Source: Alphaproteobacteria bacterium
GTDB taxonomy: Bacteria; Pseudomonadota; Alphaproteobacteria; Micavibrionales; Micavibrionaceae
NCBI GenBank assembly: GCA_021776015.1
Contig: JAJFGT010000166.1
Span: 1 to 6,188, forward strand
DNA length: 6,188 nt
Direction of reading: 5' to 3'
Made by a program: the position numbers and the translations under genes. The number at the start of each line of letters is the position of its first letter. Position 1 is the stretch's first letter. Of this stretch, positions 1 to 6,188 are shown in pieces. The notes beneath the pieces are model-generated. The model saw only the letters and a program-made list of their open reading frames with translations, was not told the origin of the DNA and made no database searches.

Positions 1-1895
1 GATTCATCATCAAACAAAAATTCGGCCAACGCCTTTGTAAGCTCTGTCTTCCCTACCCCTGTTGGCCCAAGGAATAAGAAGGAGCCTATTGGCCGATTTG
101 AAGCCTGAAGACCTGCTCGAGAACGTCGAATTGCATTAGAAACAGCCGTAACAGGCTCTTCCTGTCCAACAACACGTTTTCTAATACTATCTTCCATATG
201 AAGGAGCTTCTCTCGTTCACCTGCCATCATTTTATCAACAGGAATCCCTGTCCATCGGCTAACAATGCCTGCTATATCTTCTGGCTTTACTTCTTCATTG
301 ATCAGAGAAGTTTTATCTACAGATACTTTTTCAGTTTGAGAGGCTTTAAGAATTTTTTCTTCTAAATCAGGGATTAAAGAATATTTCAATTCTCCAGCTC
401 TGGCCCAATCTCCTTCACGTTCGGCCATATCAAGTGCAATACGAGCTTGATCAAGAGCTTCCGTATATTTTTGCCCTTCATTCAATTTATTTTTTTCTGA
501 AGACCATTGTGCCGTTAGATGTTCGGATTTACCTTCCAATTCTTTCAATTCAGATTCTATGTTTTTCAGGCGCTCTTTTGAGCCTTTATCTTTCTCTTTC
601 TTAAGAGCTTCCCTTTCAATCTTTAATTGAATGATACGACGATCTAATTCGTCAATTGCTTCAGGCTTGCTGTCCACCTGCATTCTAAGCCGAGATGAGG
701 CCTCATCAATTAAATCAATGGCCTTATCAGGTAGAAAGCGGTCAGAAATATAACGATGAGATAAATTTGCAGCCGACACGATAGCAGAATCTGTAATACG
801 CACACCATGATGTACTTCATATTTCTCTTTTAAACCACGCAAAATTGAAATGGTGTCCTCAACCGTTGGTTCTCCAACAAAAACTGACTGAAAACGTCGA
901 GCAAGAGCTGGGTCTTTTTCTATATATTTACGATATTCATCGAGAGTTGTTGCACCAACCATATGGAGCTCTCCCCTCGCTAAGGCTGGTTTAAGCATAT
1001 TTCCTGCGTCTAATGCTCCCTCTGATTTTCCAGCTCCCACGATTGTGTGAAGCTCATCCATAAATAAAATAACAGCTCCATCTGCAGACCTAACTTCATC
1101 TAAAACAGCTTTAAGGCGCTCTTCAAATTCTCCCCTAAATTTAGCTCCCGCTAGAAGAGCTCCTAAATCTAGAGCCATCAATCTCTGTCTTTTTAAACTC
1201 TCAGGGACATCTCCCTTGACGATACGCTGCGCTAACCCTTCAATAATAGCTGTCTTCCCAACACCTGGCTCCCCAATGAGGACAGGGTTGTTTTTTGTGC
1301 GACGGGATAAAACCTGAATAGTTCGACGAATCTCTTCATCACGCCCAATCACGGGGTCCAGTTTTCCATTACGTGCCTGCTCTGTCAGATCTTGAGCATA
1401 TTTATTGAGAACATCAAATTGGTCTTCTGCACCAGCTGAATTTGCTGTACGTCCTTTGCGGATTTCATTGATGGCCGCATTGAATGCCTTAGGGTCGACT
1501 CCAGACTCTTCTAGAATCTTATAAACATCAAGCTTTTTCAATAAAGACATTGCCTGAACAATACGTTCAGATGTTATAAACTTATCACCAGATTGTTTTG
1601 ATAATTCAGAGGACTTATCAAGTATAGTTGATATATTGGTTGAAACAACCAAAGATCCAGCTCCAGAGCCTGTGACCTTAGGAAGCTTTGCAATTTCTTC
1701 GTCTATTCTTGATTTTAACAAAGGGAGATTGGCTCCCGACATCTCGACTAATTTAGGAATTAAACCACTCTGATCATCAAGCATAACCTTCAAAAGATGT
1801 TCAGATTCAAGGGATTGATGACTCGATCTCAGGGCAAGGGTCTGAGCATGTTGAAAATAAGTTTTTAGTTTCTCTGTAAGATCTTCAAAATTCAT
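1..1895 (-). CDS. clpB: ClpB disaggregase, N-terminal 631 codons (cut by window edge)
   Basis: ClpB is the hexameric Hsp100 AAA+ chaperone that, with DnaK/DnaJ/GrpE, threads aggregated proteins through its central pore in the cytoplasm. Translating the minus strand from the ATG at 1895 gives the Clp N-domain (about residues 1–145, opening [10 protein letters not shown]), then NBD1 with Walker A GEPGVGKT at 208–215 and Walker B ending in D280-E281. The coiled-coil M-domain follows at about 410–525, then RWTGIPV (W548) and the second Walker A GPTGVGKT at 610–617. Positions run two residues ahead of E. coli ClpB. The pore-1 loop reads [12 protein letters not shown], with Phe253 where Tyr is usual, a conservative change. 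The reading frame is still open at base 1; Walker B2, the arginine fingers and the small C-terminal domain (roughly 230 residues) lie outside. The start is supported by AGGAGG seven bases upstream; an ATG five bases earlier stops after two codons. It has its own promoter candidate behind a terminator. Confidence 0.97.
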   Translation of the reverse strand, partial: MNFEDLTEKLKTYFQHAQTLALRSSHQSLESEHLLKVMLDDQSGLIPKLVEMSGANLPLLKSRIDEEIAKLPKVTGSGAGSLVVSTNISTILDKSSELSKQSGDKFITSERIVQAMSLLKKLDVYKILEESGVDPKAFNAAINEIRKGRTANSAGAEDQFDVLNKYAQDLTEQARNGKLDPVIGRDEEIRRTIQVLSRRTKNNPVLIGEPGVGKTAIIEGLAQRIVKGDVPESLKRQRLMALDLGALLAGAKFRGEFEERLKAVLDEVRSADGAVILFMDELHTIVGAGKSEGALDAGNMLKPALARGELHMVGATTLDEYRKYIEKDPALARRFQSVFVGEPTVEDTISILRGLKEKYEVHHGVRITDSAIVSAANLSHRYISDRFLPDKAIDLIDEASSRLRMQVDSKPEAIDELDRRIIQLKIEREALKKEKDKGSKERLKNIESELKELEGKSEHLTAQWSSEKNKLNEGQKYTEALDQARIALDMAEREGDWARAGELKYSLIPDLEEKILKASQTEKVSVDKTSLINEEVKPEDIAGIVSRWTGIPVDKMMAGEREKLLHMEDSIRKRVVGQEEPVTAVSNAIRRSRAGLQASNRPIGSFLFLGPTGVGKTELTKALAEFLFDDE

Positions 1896-1927
1896 GCCAT
1901 ATCCTCCTCTAATCTTTATTTACATTT

Positions 1928-1957
1928 ATAGTATCCAGAAGATCCCCTGACTGCAAG
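1928..1957 (-). promoter_or_regulatory. Candidate clpB promoter
   Basis: On the minus strand, TTGCAG (1956–1951) and TACTAT (1933–1928) are separated by 17 bases, a fair sigma-70 pair ending about 32 bases before the clpB ATG. The -35 element lies within CTTGCAG, and CTTG is the conserved -35 core of alphaproteobacterial RpoH heat-shock promoters. The -10 side matches the RpoH consensus poorly, so heat-shock control is plausible from the gene's identity but not shown by the sequence. Confidence 0.4.
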
Positions 1958-1965
1958 TACAGAAC

Positions 1966-1993
1966 AAAAAAAGAAGGTTGAAACACCTTCTTT
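1966..1993 (-). terminator. Intrinsic terminator after the DUF4167 gene
   Basis: Bases 1970–1978 and 1985–1993 form a perfect 9-bp stem (AAAGAAGGT / ACCTTCTTT) with a 6-base loop. Read on the minus strand, the stem runs straight into seven T residues. It sits about 40 bases past the DUF4167 stop and just ahead of the clpB promoter candidate, so it should end the upstream transcript and make clpB a separate unit. The outer A–T pairs weaken the stem, and some read-through is possible. Confidence 0.8.
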
Positions 1994-2032
1994 CTCGTCG
2001 TTATTTAAGATTTTAAAATAGGATTTAATACC

Positions 2033-2425
2033 TTACGCATCCTCAAGAACACAATTTTCTTGAGAAATCTTCTGAGGAATGCGAACAGACGGTGATTCAG
2101 ACGTATCTTCTGAGTCTTCATTTTCTTCTATTGATGCCTGAAGAGGTCTATCTTGCTCTGCCCATTCATTCACAATACGCTGATAGTGCTCCGCATGCTG
2201 CATATAGCTTTGAGCTAAAACATGATCACCAGAGGATGTAGCATCTTTAGCAAGCACCATGTACTTCTCTGTAATTTGATAGGCCGTTCCACGAATACGA
2301 ACTTCTGGTCCTGAGCTATCGAAGACTCTGTTTCTATTCTGAGGCTTATTACGTCCTCCATTGCTTCCGTTACTCCCATTATTTCCACGACTTCTTGGGC
2401 GGCGGCTAGGTGATCCATGTCTCAT
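2033..2425 (-). CDS. DUF4167 domain protein, short form
   Basis: This 130-residue protein belongs to the DUF4167 family, found mainly in alphaproteobacteria and of unknown molecular function. Residues 1–33 are a basic, low-complexity Arg/Gly/Asn tract (RRPRSRG, then GSNGSNGG), the kind of segment that often binds nucleic acid. The conserved core spans about 33–90: RVFDSSGPEVRIRGTA, then an ITEKY…AKDA…SGD…A…YMQHAEHYQRI helical section. Residues 98–111 are strongly acidic and serine-rich, and the tail ends soon after. Family members in rhizobia and relatives are usually clearly longer, with an extended disordered C-terminus, so this one is compact. The ATG at 2425 is preceded by a modest purine-rich site (GAAGAGAG). 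It lies between prmC and clpB, the usual family neighbourhood. An RNA- or ribosome-related role is suggested only by the basic tract and the prfA/prmC context. Confidence 0.88.
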   Translation of the reverse strand: MRHGSPSRRPRSRGNNGSNGSNGGRNKPQNRNRVFDSSGPEVRIRGTAYQITEKYMVLAKDATSSGDHVLAQSYMQHAEHYQRIVNEWAEQDRPLQASIEENEDSEDTSESPSVRIPQKISQENCVLEDA

Positions 2426-2471
2426 ATTTTTTCTCTCTTCATTAATAACTCAATTTTAAATCATATCTTTA

Positions 2472-2516
2472 TACGTATGTATTATGAACAATAATAATTT
2501 TACAATATCATACGTA
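2472..2516. repeat. 8-bp perfect inverted repeat, 29-nt spacer
   Basis: TACGTATG at 2472–2479 is exactly matched by its reverse complement CATACGTA at 2509–2516; both arms contain the self-complementary hexamer TACGTA. The left arm lies about 47 bases before the DUF4167 start and the right arm overlaps the spacer of the promoter candidate. It could be a pair of operator half-sites or a leader stem. The sequence is AT-rich, so chance is possible. Confidence 0.4.
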
Positions 2517-2531
2517 CACCATACATAACAA
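2502..2531 (-). promoter_or_regulatory. Candidate promoter for the DUF4167 gene
   Basis: On the minus strand, TTGTTA (2531–2526) and TATTGT (2507–2502) are spaced by 18 bases, and the -10 is preceded by TGA, giving an extended -10 shape. It would leave a leader of about 70 bases before the ATG at 2425. Each hexamer departs from consensus at two positions and the region is AT-rich, so this is a weak call. Confidence 0.3.
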
Positions 2532-2668
2532 GTGTATGTGTGGGAAGCCCCTTTAATCCTAAAAAAACATTTTAGTCTTTTTCAAGATGATGAGGTCTCT
2601 CATGTCCCTGAATGATTTTGAGATTACAGTGCCCCTATAATTCAATCAACACAGAAAGAAACTTTTTT

Positions 2669-3565
2669 TTATTTATCCCCACAGGAGATTTCCACAACCC
2701 TTATAATCCCTGATAAATCACGGTGAAGCTCCTCCAGAGTCGCATCTGTGTTTTCAACGAGTCGGATAATTTCAGACTCCTGCCCTTTTCCAATTTCAAA
2801 AAAAGTTTTTCCTTTAGATTTTAATAAAAAATTCATTTGCGGGATAAGAATTTTATAGGGATCTAATCCTATCTTGCCGCCATCTAACGCACAATGAGGG
2901 TCATAATGAATCACTTCCTTGGGTAAATCAGGCATAATTCCCGACTCAATATAAGGAGGATTCGAGACAATGATATCAAACTGTTTCATTTCGTCTTGAT
3001 TCAAACCCTTCGTCCAATCTGAACAAAGGACATCCATTCGATCTTCTACACCGAGTATTTGAGCATTCTTTTGCGCGACAAGAAGAGCATCTGTACTTAT
3101 ATCAATAGCCAGCCCTGTGGCATTAGGAAACTCATGGAGCAAAGAAATCAATATACATCCGCTTCCTGTTCCGAAATCAACAATTCTTAAAGGCTCATTC
3201 TTTTGAGTCTTATAGGCTCGAACAACAGCCTCAACAAGCGTTTCCGTATCAGGCCGAGGATCGAGGCAGTGTTCATTAATAAAGAAAGGAAGTCCCCAAA
3301 ACTCTCTTTCTCCAAAAATCCGAGAGACAGGCATTCCTTGGCATCTTAACTCTAAATTTTGATAAACAGATTTTGACTCTTCATCTGAAAAGGTAATATC
3401 TTTTTCTCCTGTAATAAAATCGAGATGAGAAAGTTTTAATGTTTTCATCAGAATCAACCGTGCATCAAGCACGGGTGATTCAATATCAGAGACTGTGAGT
3501 CGTTGAATAAGCTCCTTATAGAGAGCTTCAAGCGTTTTCTGACCTTCCTTTTTCTGGTTATTCAT
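2669..3565 (-). CDS. prmC: PrmC, release factor glutamine N5-methyltransferase
   Basis: PrmC (HemK) transfers a methyl group from S-adenosylmethionine to the glutamine of the GGQ motif in release factors RF1 and RF2, which improves peptide release at stop codons. The 298-residue length is normal for the family. An N-terminal helical substrate-binding domain covers about 1–95, and PRPDTETL at 103–110 links into the Rossmann domain. The SAM-binding loop is VDFGTGSGC (129–137), with acidic D155 closing the following strand. NPPY at 202–205 is the catalytic signature of glutamine/adenine N-methyltransferases. The ATG at 3565 lies inside the last codons of prfA, so the genes overlap by 8 bases and translation is probably coupled; no strong ribosome binding site is visible. 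Enzyme and substrate are thus made from one message. No clear terminator follows it. Confidence 0.97.
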   Translation of the reverse strand: MNNQKKEGQKTLEALYKELIQRLTVSDIESPVLDARLILMKTLKLSHLDFITGEKDITFSDEESKSVYQNLELRCQGMPVSRIFGEREFWGLPFFINEHCLDPRPDTETLVEAVVRAYKTQKNEPLRIVDFGTGSGCILISLLHEFPNATGLAIDISTDALLVAQKNAQILGVEDRMDVLCSDWTKGLNQDEMKQFDIIVSNPPYIESGIMPDLPKEVIHYDPHCALDGGKIGLDPYKILIPQMNFLLKSKGKTFFEIGKGQESEIIRLVENTDATLEELHRDLSGIIRVVEISCGDK

Positions 3566-4622
3566 CTAAATCTGCAAGCTTTGTGGCTTGATCTTCCGCT
3601 GTCAACGCATGAATCATCTCATCAAGGCCTGTCCCTCTAAGAATCTCATCTAATTTATAAAGAGTTAAGTTGATCCTATGATCCGTTACACGACCTTGAG
3701 GGAAATTATAAGTTCTAATACGCTCCGAGCGATCCCCTGAACCCACTTGAGATTTTCTATCCTCTGAACGTTCATCATGGAGCTTTTGCCTTTGTGCGTC
3801 ATAGATACGAGCCTGTAAAATTTTCATAGCTTTGGCTTTATTCTTATGCTGAGAGGATTCATCTTGAATAGCCACAACGGTTCCTGTTGGCATATGAGTA
3901 ATACGGACGGCTGATTCTGTTTTGTTTACGTGCTGCCCTCCTGATCCTGACGCACGATAGACATCAATACGAAGGTCTTTATCCTGTATGTCGACATCAA
4001 CCTCATCCACCTCTGGAAGCACTGCGACTGTTGCAGCAGAGGTATGCACTCGCCCCTGAGACTCTGTTTCGGGAACACGTTGAACCCGGTGTACGCCTGA
4101 TTCAAACTTTAAAGCGGAAAATACATTTCGCCCCGTCACACGTGCAATAATCTCTTTATAGCCCCCCGCCTCGCTATTAGACGATTCTAATAATTCCACA
4201 GACCATCCTCGTCCAACAGCAATAGATTTATACATACCCAATAAATCAGCTACGAATAAGGCCGATTCATCGCCTCCTGTTCCTGCTCGAATTTCTAAAA
4301 TAGCATCTTTTGCATCATCAACATCTTTGGGAATGAGCGCAAATTTTATATGGGACTCGAGCATAGGAATGTCTTTATTTAGACGAACAAGATCATCTTG
4401 TGCCATTGATTTCATATCAGGATCCTTAAGAAGCTCTTGCAAATCTTCTCGCTCACGAATCGCAACTCTATAGGCTTGTATGGCTTCAACAATAGGAGAT
4501 AACTCTGCATATTCAACTGACAACTTTGTAAATTCATTTCCAGACAAATTCTCCCCTGACATCAGTGAGGCCAGCTCTTCGTGACGCCCAACAATAGGGT
4601 TTAATTTTTCTATAAGACTCAT
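3558..4622 (-). CDS. prfA: Peptide chain release factor 1 (RF1)
   Basis: RF1 recognises UAA and UAG in the ribosomal A site and triggers hydrolysis of the finished peptidyl-tRNA. From the ATG at 4622 the protein has 354 residues, close to E. coli RF1 (360). The N-terminal helical domain is followed by the region around [11 protein letters not shown] (110–120). The stop-codon reading motif is PET (184–186, in [10 protein letters not shown]), the PxT signature of RF1 rather than the SPF of RF2. The catalytic GGQ is at 228–230 in [15 protein letters not shown], followed by the basic C-terminal domain. An in-frame TTG at 4634 would add four residues, but GAGGAA at 4632–4627 is well placed as the ribosome binding site for the ATG at 4622, so the later start is preferred. 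prmC, which methylates the GGQ glutamine, follows with an 8-base overlap. Confidence 0.97.
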   Translation of the reverse strand: MSLIEKLNPIVGRHEELASLMSGENLSGNEFTKLSVEYAELSPIVEAIQAYRVAIREREDLQELLKDPDMKSMAQDDLVRLNKDIPMLESHIKFALIPKDVDDAKDAILEIRAGTGGDESALFVADLLGMYKSIAVGRGWSVELLESSNSEAGGYKEIIARVTGRNVFSALKFESGVHRVQRVPETESQGRVHTSAATVAVLPEVDEVDVDIQDKDLRIDVYRASGSGGQHVNKTESAVRITHMPTGTVVAIQDESSQHKNKAKAMKILQARIYDAQRQKLHDERSEDRKSQVGSGDRSERIRTYNFPQGRVTDHRINLTLYKLDEILRGTGLDEMIHALTAEDQATKLADLDE

Positions 4623-4714
4623 GTGGTTCCTCAATTTATCTTTAATTTACTTTTCGTTAATCCTTTTTTAGCATAATAAAAATCAGAAGCACATAACTAG
4701 AATAGAAGATATAA
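4623..4714. other. Divergent intergenic region between prfA and the ygjV-like gene
   Basis: These 92 AT-rich bases must hold the start signals for both prfA (minus) and the ygjV-like gene (plus). On the minus strand TATTATGCT resembles a -10 element, but no convincing -35 lies at the right distance. On the plus strand CATAAT/TAATAA are -10-like, also without a good -35. Only the prfA ribosome binding site is clear. Confidence 0.5.
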
Positions 4715-5278
4715 ATGCTCCACCTTGAATATTTTGCAGAATTTTTTGGCTGGACTGCATTCTTTATAGGGATTCTAGCCTTCCAATTTAAAGTTGGGAA
4801 GAACATAATTCTTACACAAATACCTTCAAATATTTTCTATGTTATTCATATGCTTCTGATTGGAGCCTCGGCAGGAGCGATTACATCTCTTTGTCTTATC
4901 TTTAGAAATACACTGGCAATCTTTCTTGTCCAACGGCAGATTAAATACCTTGTTTTTATGATGATTCCTGTTGTTCTAAGTCTTGTTTTTCTCTTTGGGG
5001 AAAGTCCGTATGGATTTTTATGTGCCTTCGGAAATATTTTAGCGGGATTTTCTATTATCTATCGTGAACGAACTCTCCCACTACGAGGGCTCCAACTTCT
5101 TTCTCAAATATTTTTTCTAACATATGGAATTATCGTTGGTTCATACCCACTTGCACTCATGGGATTGGTTAGCATAAGTTCTAATATATTGGGTGCCATA
5201 AGACATGAAGACCTCCTCTCTTTAATAGGGGGGAACACAAGAAGAAACATAAATATAAACAGGGTCTTATGTTGTTAA
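4715..5278 (+). CDS. YgjV-like small integral membrane protein
   Basis: This 187-residue, strongly hydrophobic protein has about six or seven predicted membrane spans (roughly 6–24, 31–50, 52–72, 78–95, 100–115, 126–142, 144–162), short loops, and a polar, positively charged tail ending in CysCys. Size, span pattern and the segment IHMLLIGASAGAITSLCLIFRNTLA (around residues 44–68, a His before a short loop and then a conserved Arg-Asn) resemble the YgjV family of bacterial inner-membrane proteins (Imp-YgjV), whose function is unknown. No signal peptide, transport signature or catalytic motif is seen. The ATG at 4715 has a weak AGAAG ribosome binding site six bases upstream. It is divergent from prfA and co-directional with arsM, 168 bases ahead of it. 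There is no clear terminator between them, so co-transcription is possible but unproven. Family assignment rests on remembered similarity only. Confidence 0.72.
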   Translation: MLHLEYFAEFFGWTAFFIGILAFQFKVGKNIILTQIPSNIFYVIHMLLIGASAGAITSLCLIFRNTLAIFLVQRQIKYLVFMMIPVVLSLVFLFGESPYGFLCAFGNILAGFSIIYRERTLPLRGLQLLSQIFFLTYGIIVGSYPLALMGLVSISSNILGAIRHEDLLSLIGGNTRRNININRVLCC

Positions 5279-5328
5279 GCTAATCTTTAATCATAACCTA
5301 GATTTAAAAGCTGAAATATTATGATAGC

Positions 5329-5344
5329 CTTCTATATATAGAAG
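5329..5344. repeat. Perfect 16-bp palindrome in the arsM upstream region
   Basis: CTTCTATATATAGAAG is fully self-complementary over 16 bases. It lies 51 bases after the ygjV-like stop and 103 bases before the arsM ATG. No T-run follows on either strand, so it is not a normal intrinsic terminator. The position and symmetry would suit a dimeric repressor operator, for example an ArsR-type regulator, but the sequence does not match an operator I recognise. The central TATATATA makes chance symmetry easier. Confidence 0.5.
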
Positions 5345-5401
5345 AAATGCTTTCATTATATTTTTCTTGTATCTATATTCCACTTAATGACGAAATGATA
5401 T

Positions 5402-5419
5402 ATGACAGAACAAGCTTAA
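5402..5419 (+). other. Five-codon mini-ORF (MTEQA) in the arsM leader
   Basis: ATG ACA GAA CAA GCT TAA lies 28 bases ahead of the arsM ATG, and its first four codons equal those of arsM (MTEQ). There is no clear ribosome binding site in front of it. It is either a remnant of a duplicated start region or a leader peptide. Whether it is translated cannot be told from sequence. Confidence 0.3.
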
Positions 5420-5429
5420 CCTCTATATT
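5402..5429 (+). promoter_or_regulatory. Candidate arsM promoter overlapping the upstream repeat copy
   Basis: ATGACA (5402–5407) and TATATT (5424–5429), 16 bases apart, each match the sigma-70 consensus at five of six positions, the best such pair in this gap. Transcription would start near 5436, within the arsM ribosome binding site, leaving only about ten leader bases. That is unusual, so a promoter further upstream (for example using TATATT at 5374–5379) is an alternative. Confidence 0.3.
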
Positions 5430-5446
5430 TAACAAGGAATACAGAT

Positions 5447-6188
5447 ATGACAGAACAAATATTAGATATTGTTCAAGATTACTATGGCAAAACTCTTGAG
5501 ACAAAAGGTGACTTAAAGACAAGTGCCTGTTGTCCATTAGAGGCTCCGCCAATACATGTTCAAGATCTCCTCAAAAACATTCATGAAACAGTTCAGTCCA
5601 AGTTTTATGGTTGTGGCTCTCCTCTTCCGCTAGCCGCGGAAGGATGTACAGTTCTTGACTTGGGATGTGGGACAGGACGAGACGCCTTTCTTCTCAGCCA
5701 AATTGTTGGTGAAACAGGCCGTGTGATAGGACTAGACATGACAGAAGAACAGCTCTCTGTTGCTAATCAATATTTGGACTGGCATATGGATAAATTCGGC
5801 TATAAAACGCCAAATGTTGAATTTATAAAAGGATTTATTGAAAATTTAAATACGGCAGGTATTGAAGACAACAGTATTGATATCGTTATTTCCAACTGTG
5901 TTATCAACCTTTCCCCTGATAAAGAATCTGTATTTAAAGAAATCTATCGCGTTTTAAAACCTGGAGGAGAACTTTATTTTTCTGATGTCTTTGCAGGACA
6001 GAGAATTCCTGCGGCCCTCCAAAAAGACAAAATTTTGCTTGGAGAATGCCTCTCTGGGGCTCTTTATACAGAGGATTTCCGTCGTATGATGGCAAAAATT
6101 GGGATTCCAGATACACGCATAACTTCAAACCGTGTATTAACATTGGACGATGCTGATGTTGAAAAAAAGCTTGGAATGATTGATTTTT
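5447..6188 (+). CDS. arsM: Arsenite S-adenosylmethionine methyltransferase, AS3MT type (cut by window edge)
   Basis: ArsM methylates As(III), using S-adenosylmethionine, to mono-, di- and sometimes trimethyl arsenicals in the cytoplasm; it serves arsenic detoxification or, in some bacteria, arsenosugar synthesis. The translated 247 residues follow the AS3MT pattern closely: YYGKTL (12–17), DLKTSACC (22–29), FYGCG (53–57), SAM loop VLDLGCGTGRD (69–79), GLDMTEEQL (95–103), SNCVINLSPDK (149–159), VLKPGGELYFSD (169–180) and GECLSGALY (199–207). The arsenic-binding cysteines of the family are all matched (C28/C29, C56, C151, C201). T208 stands where Trp is usual after GALY. The frame is open at the right edge, and roughly 100 or more C-terminal residues are missing by family length. 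The ATG at 5447 has AAGGAA seven bases upstream. No arsR, arsB/acr3 or arsC is visible in the window; partners may lie to the right. Confidence 0.93.
   Translation, partial: MTEQILDIVQDYYGKTLETKGDLKTSACCPLEAPPIHVQDLLKNIHETVQSKFYGCGSPLPLAAEGCTVLDLGCGTGRDAFLLSQIVGETGRVIGLDMTEEQLSVANQYLDWHMDKFGYKTPNVEFIKGFIENLNTAGIEDNSIDIVISNCVINLSPDKESVFKEIYRVLKPGGELYFSDVFAGQRIPAALQKDKILLGECLSGALYTEDFRRMMAKIGIPDTRITSNRVLTLDDADVEKKLGMIDF

Larger units (their letters stand above)
2426..2668. other. 243-nt AT-rich intergenic region between prmC and the DUF4167 gene
   Basis: No credible gene was found on either strand. The region holds a candidate minus-strand promoter (2502–2531) and an 8-bp inverted repeat (2472–2479 with 2509–2516). 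There are also two weak hairpins: ATGAG-GTCT-CTCAT at 2590–2603, and a 6-bp CTAAAA/TTTTAG stem at 2559–2575. Neither hairpin looks like a proper terminator for prmC. The gap is long compared with the tight spacing upstream, so it may carry a leader or regulatory RNA, but nothing recognisable is seen. Confidence 0.6.
5372..5458 (+). repeat. Decayed tandem duplication of the arsM 5' end
   Basis: Two blocks share the same layout. Copy A (5372–5413) begins TCTATATT and ends ATATGACAGAACAA; copy B (5422–5458) has exactly the same 8-base beginning and 14-base end. The middles differ in sequence and length (20 versus 15 bases). Copy B contains the real arsM start, with AAGGAA at 5434–5439 seven bases before the ATG. 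Copy A has the ATG and four identical codons but no ribosome binding site, and stops after five codons. The two ATGs are 45 bases apart, in the same frame. Confidence 0.6.

Noticed and set aside
1896..1960. CIRCE (HrcA) operator upstream of clpB
   Set aside because: No TTAGCACTC/GAGTGCTAA arms are present in the clpB upstream region.
2215..2418. 67-codon minus-strand open frame
   Set aside because: It lies fully inside the DUF4167 gene in another frame, shows no family resemblance, and the in-frame competitor is a recognised protein.
2559..2575. CTAAAA/TTTTAG hairpin as a prmC terminator
   Set aside because: The stem is six mostly A–T pairs and is followed by GATTAAAGG, not a T-run.
2559..2603. 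Possible 14-codon minus-strand ORF (MRDLIILKK…) in the prmC–DUF4167 gap
   Set aside because: It has no ribosome binding site, is very short, and a frame of this size is expected by chance.
5282..5304. AATCT…AGATT hairpin after the ygjV-like gene as a terminator
   Set aside because: Only five pairs with a long loop and no T-run follow; it is too weak to call.
5934..6143. 69-codon minus-strand open frame
   Set aside because: It is antisense to the well-conserved arsM coding sequence and has no recognisable features; it is a shadow frame.
1..6188. tRNA, rRNA, CRISPR array, insertion sequence or phage attachment site
   Set aside because: No cloverleaf-like CCA-ended segment, regularly spaced repeats, transposase reading frame or terminal inverted repeats were seen on either strand.

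Overview
The window looks like part of the chromosome of an AT-rich alphaproteobacterium. The strongest clue is the minus-strand order prfA – prmC – DUF4167 gene – clpB. DUF4167 proteins are essentially an alphaproteobacterial family, and from general knowledge they often sit between prmC and clpB there. G+C looks near 40% by eye, low for free-living rhizobia or Rhodobacterales. An AT-rich, possibly host-associated or aquatic alphaproteobacterial lineage is plausible, but the sequence does not fix it further.

Left part (1–4622, all minus strand): a translation and protein-quality-control block. In transcription order it holds prfA (release factor 1), prmC (the methyltransferase that modifies the GGQ glutamine of release factors; it overlaps the prfA end by 8 nt), a 243-nt gap with a candidate promoter, a short DUF4167 protein, an intrinsic terminator, and clpB with its own candidate promoter and a strong ribosome binding site. 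clpB runs off the left edge: its first 631 codons are present, through the Walker A motif of the second ATPase domain.

Right part (4715–6188, plus strand): transcribed divergently from prfA across a gap of about 90 nt. It holds a small polytopic inner-membrane protein of the YgjV type, then an AT-rich 168-nt gap, then an arsenite S-adenosylmethionine methyltransferase (arsM) of the AS3MT type with all its key cysteines. arsM runs off the right edge after 247 codons. The gap before arsM contains a perfect 16-bp palindrome and what looks like a decayed tandem duplication of the arsM 5' end. The upstream copy keeps the ATG and the first four codons (MTEQ), then stops after five codons.

No RNA genes, insertion sequences, CRISPR arrays or phage genes were seen. 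The housekeeping block is ordinary. The parts most worth a second look are the arsM leader and the accessory ygjV-like/arsM pair beside it.
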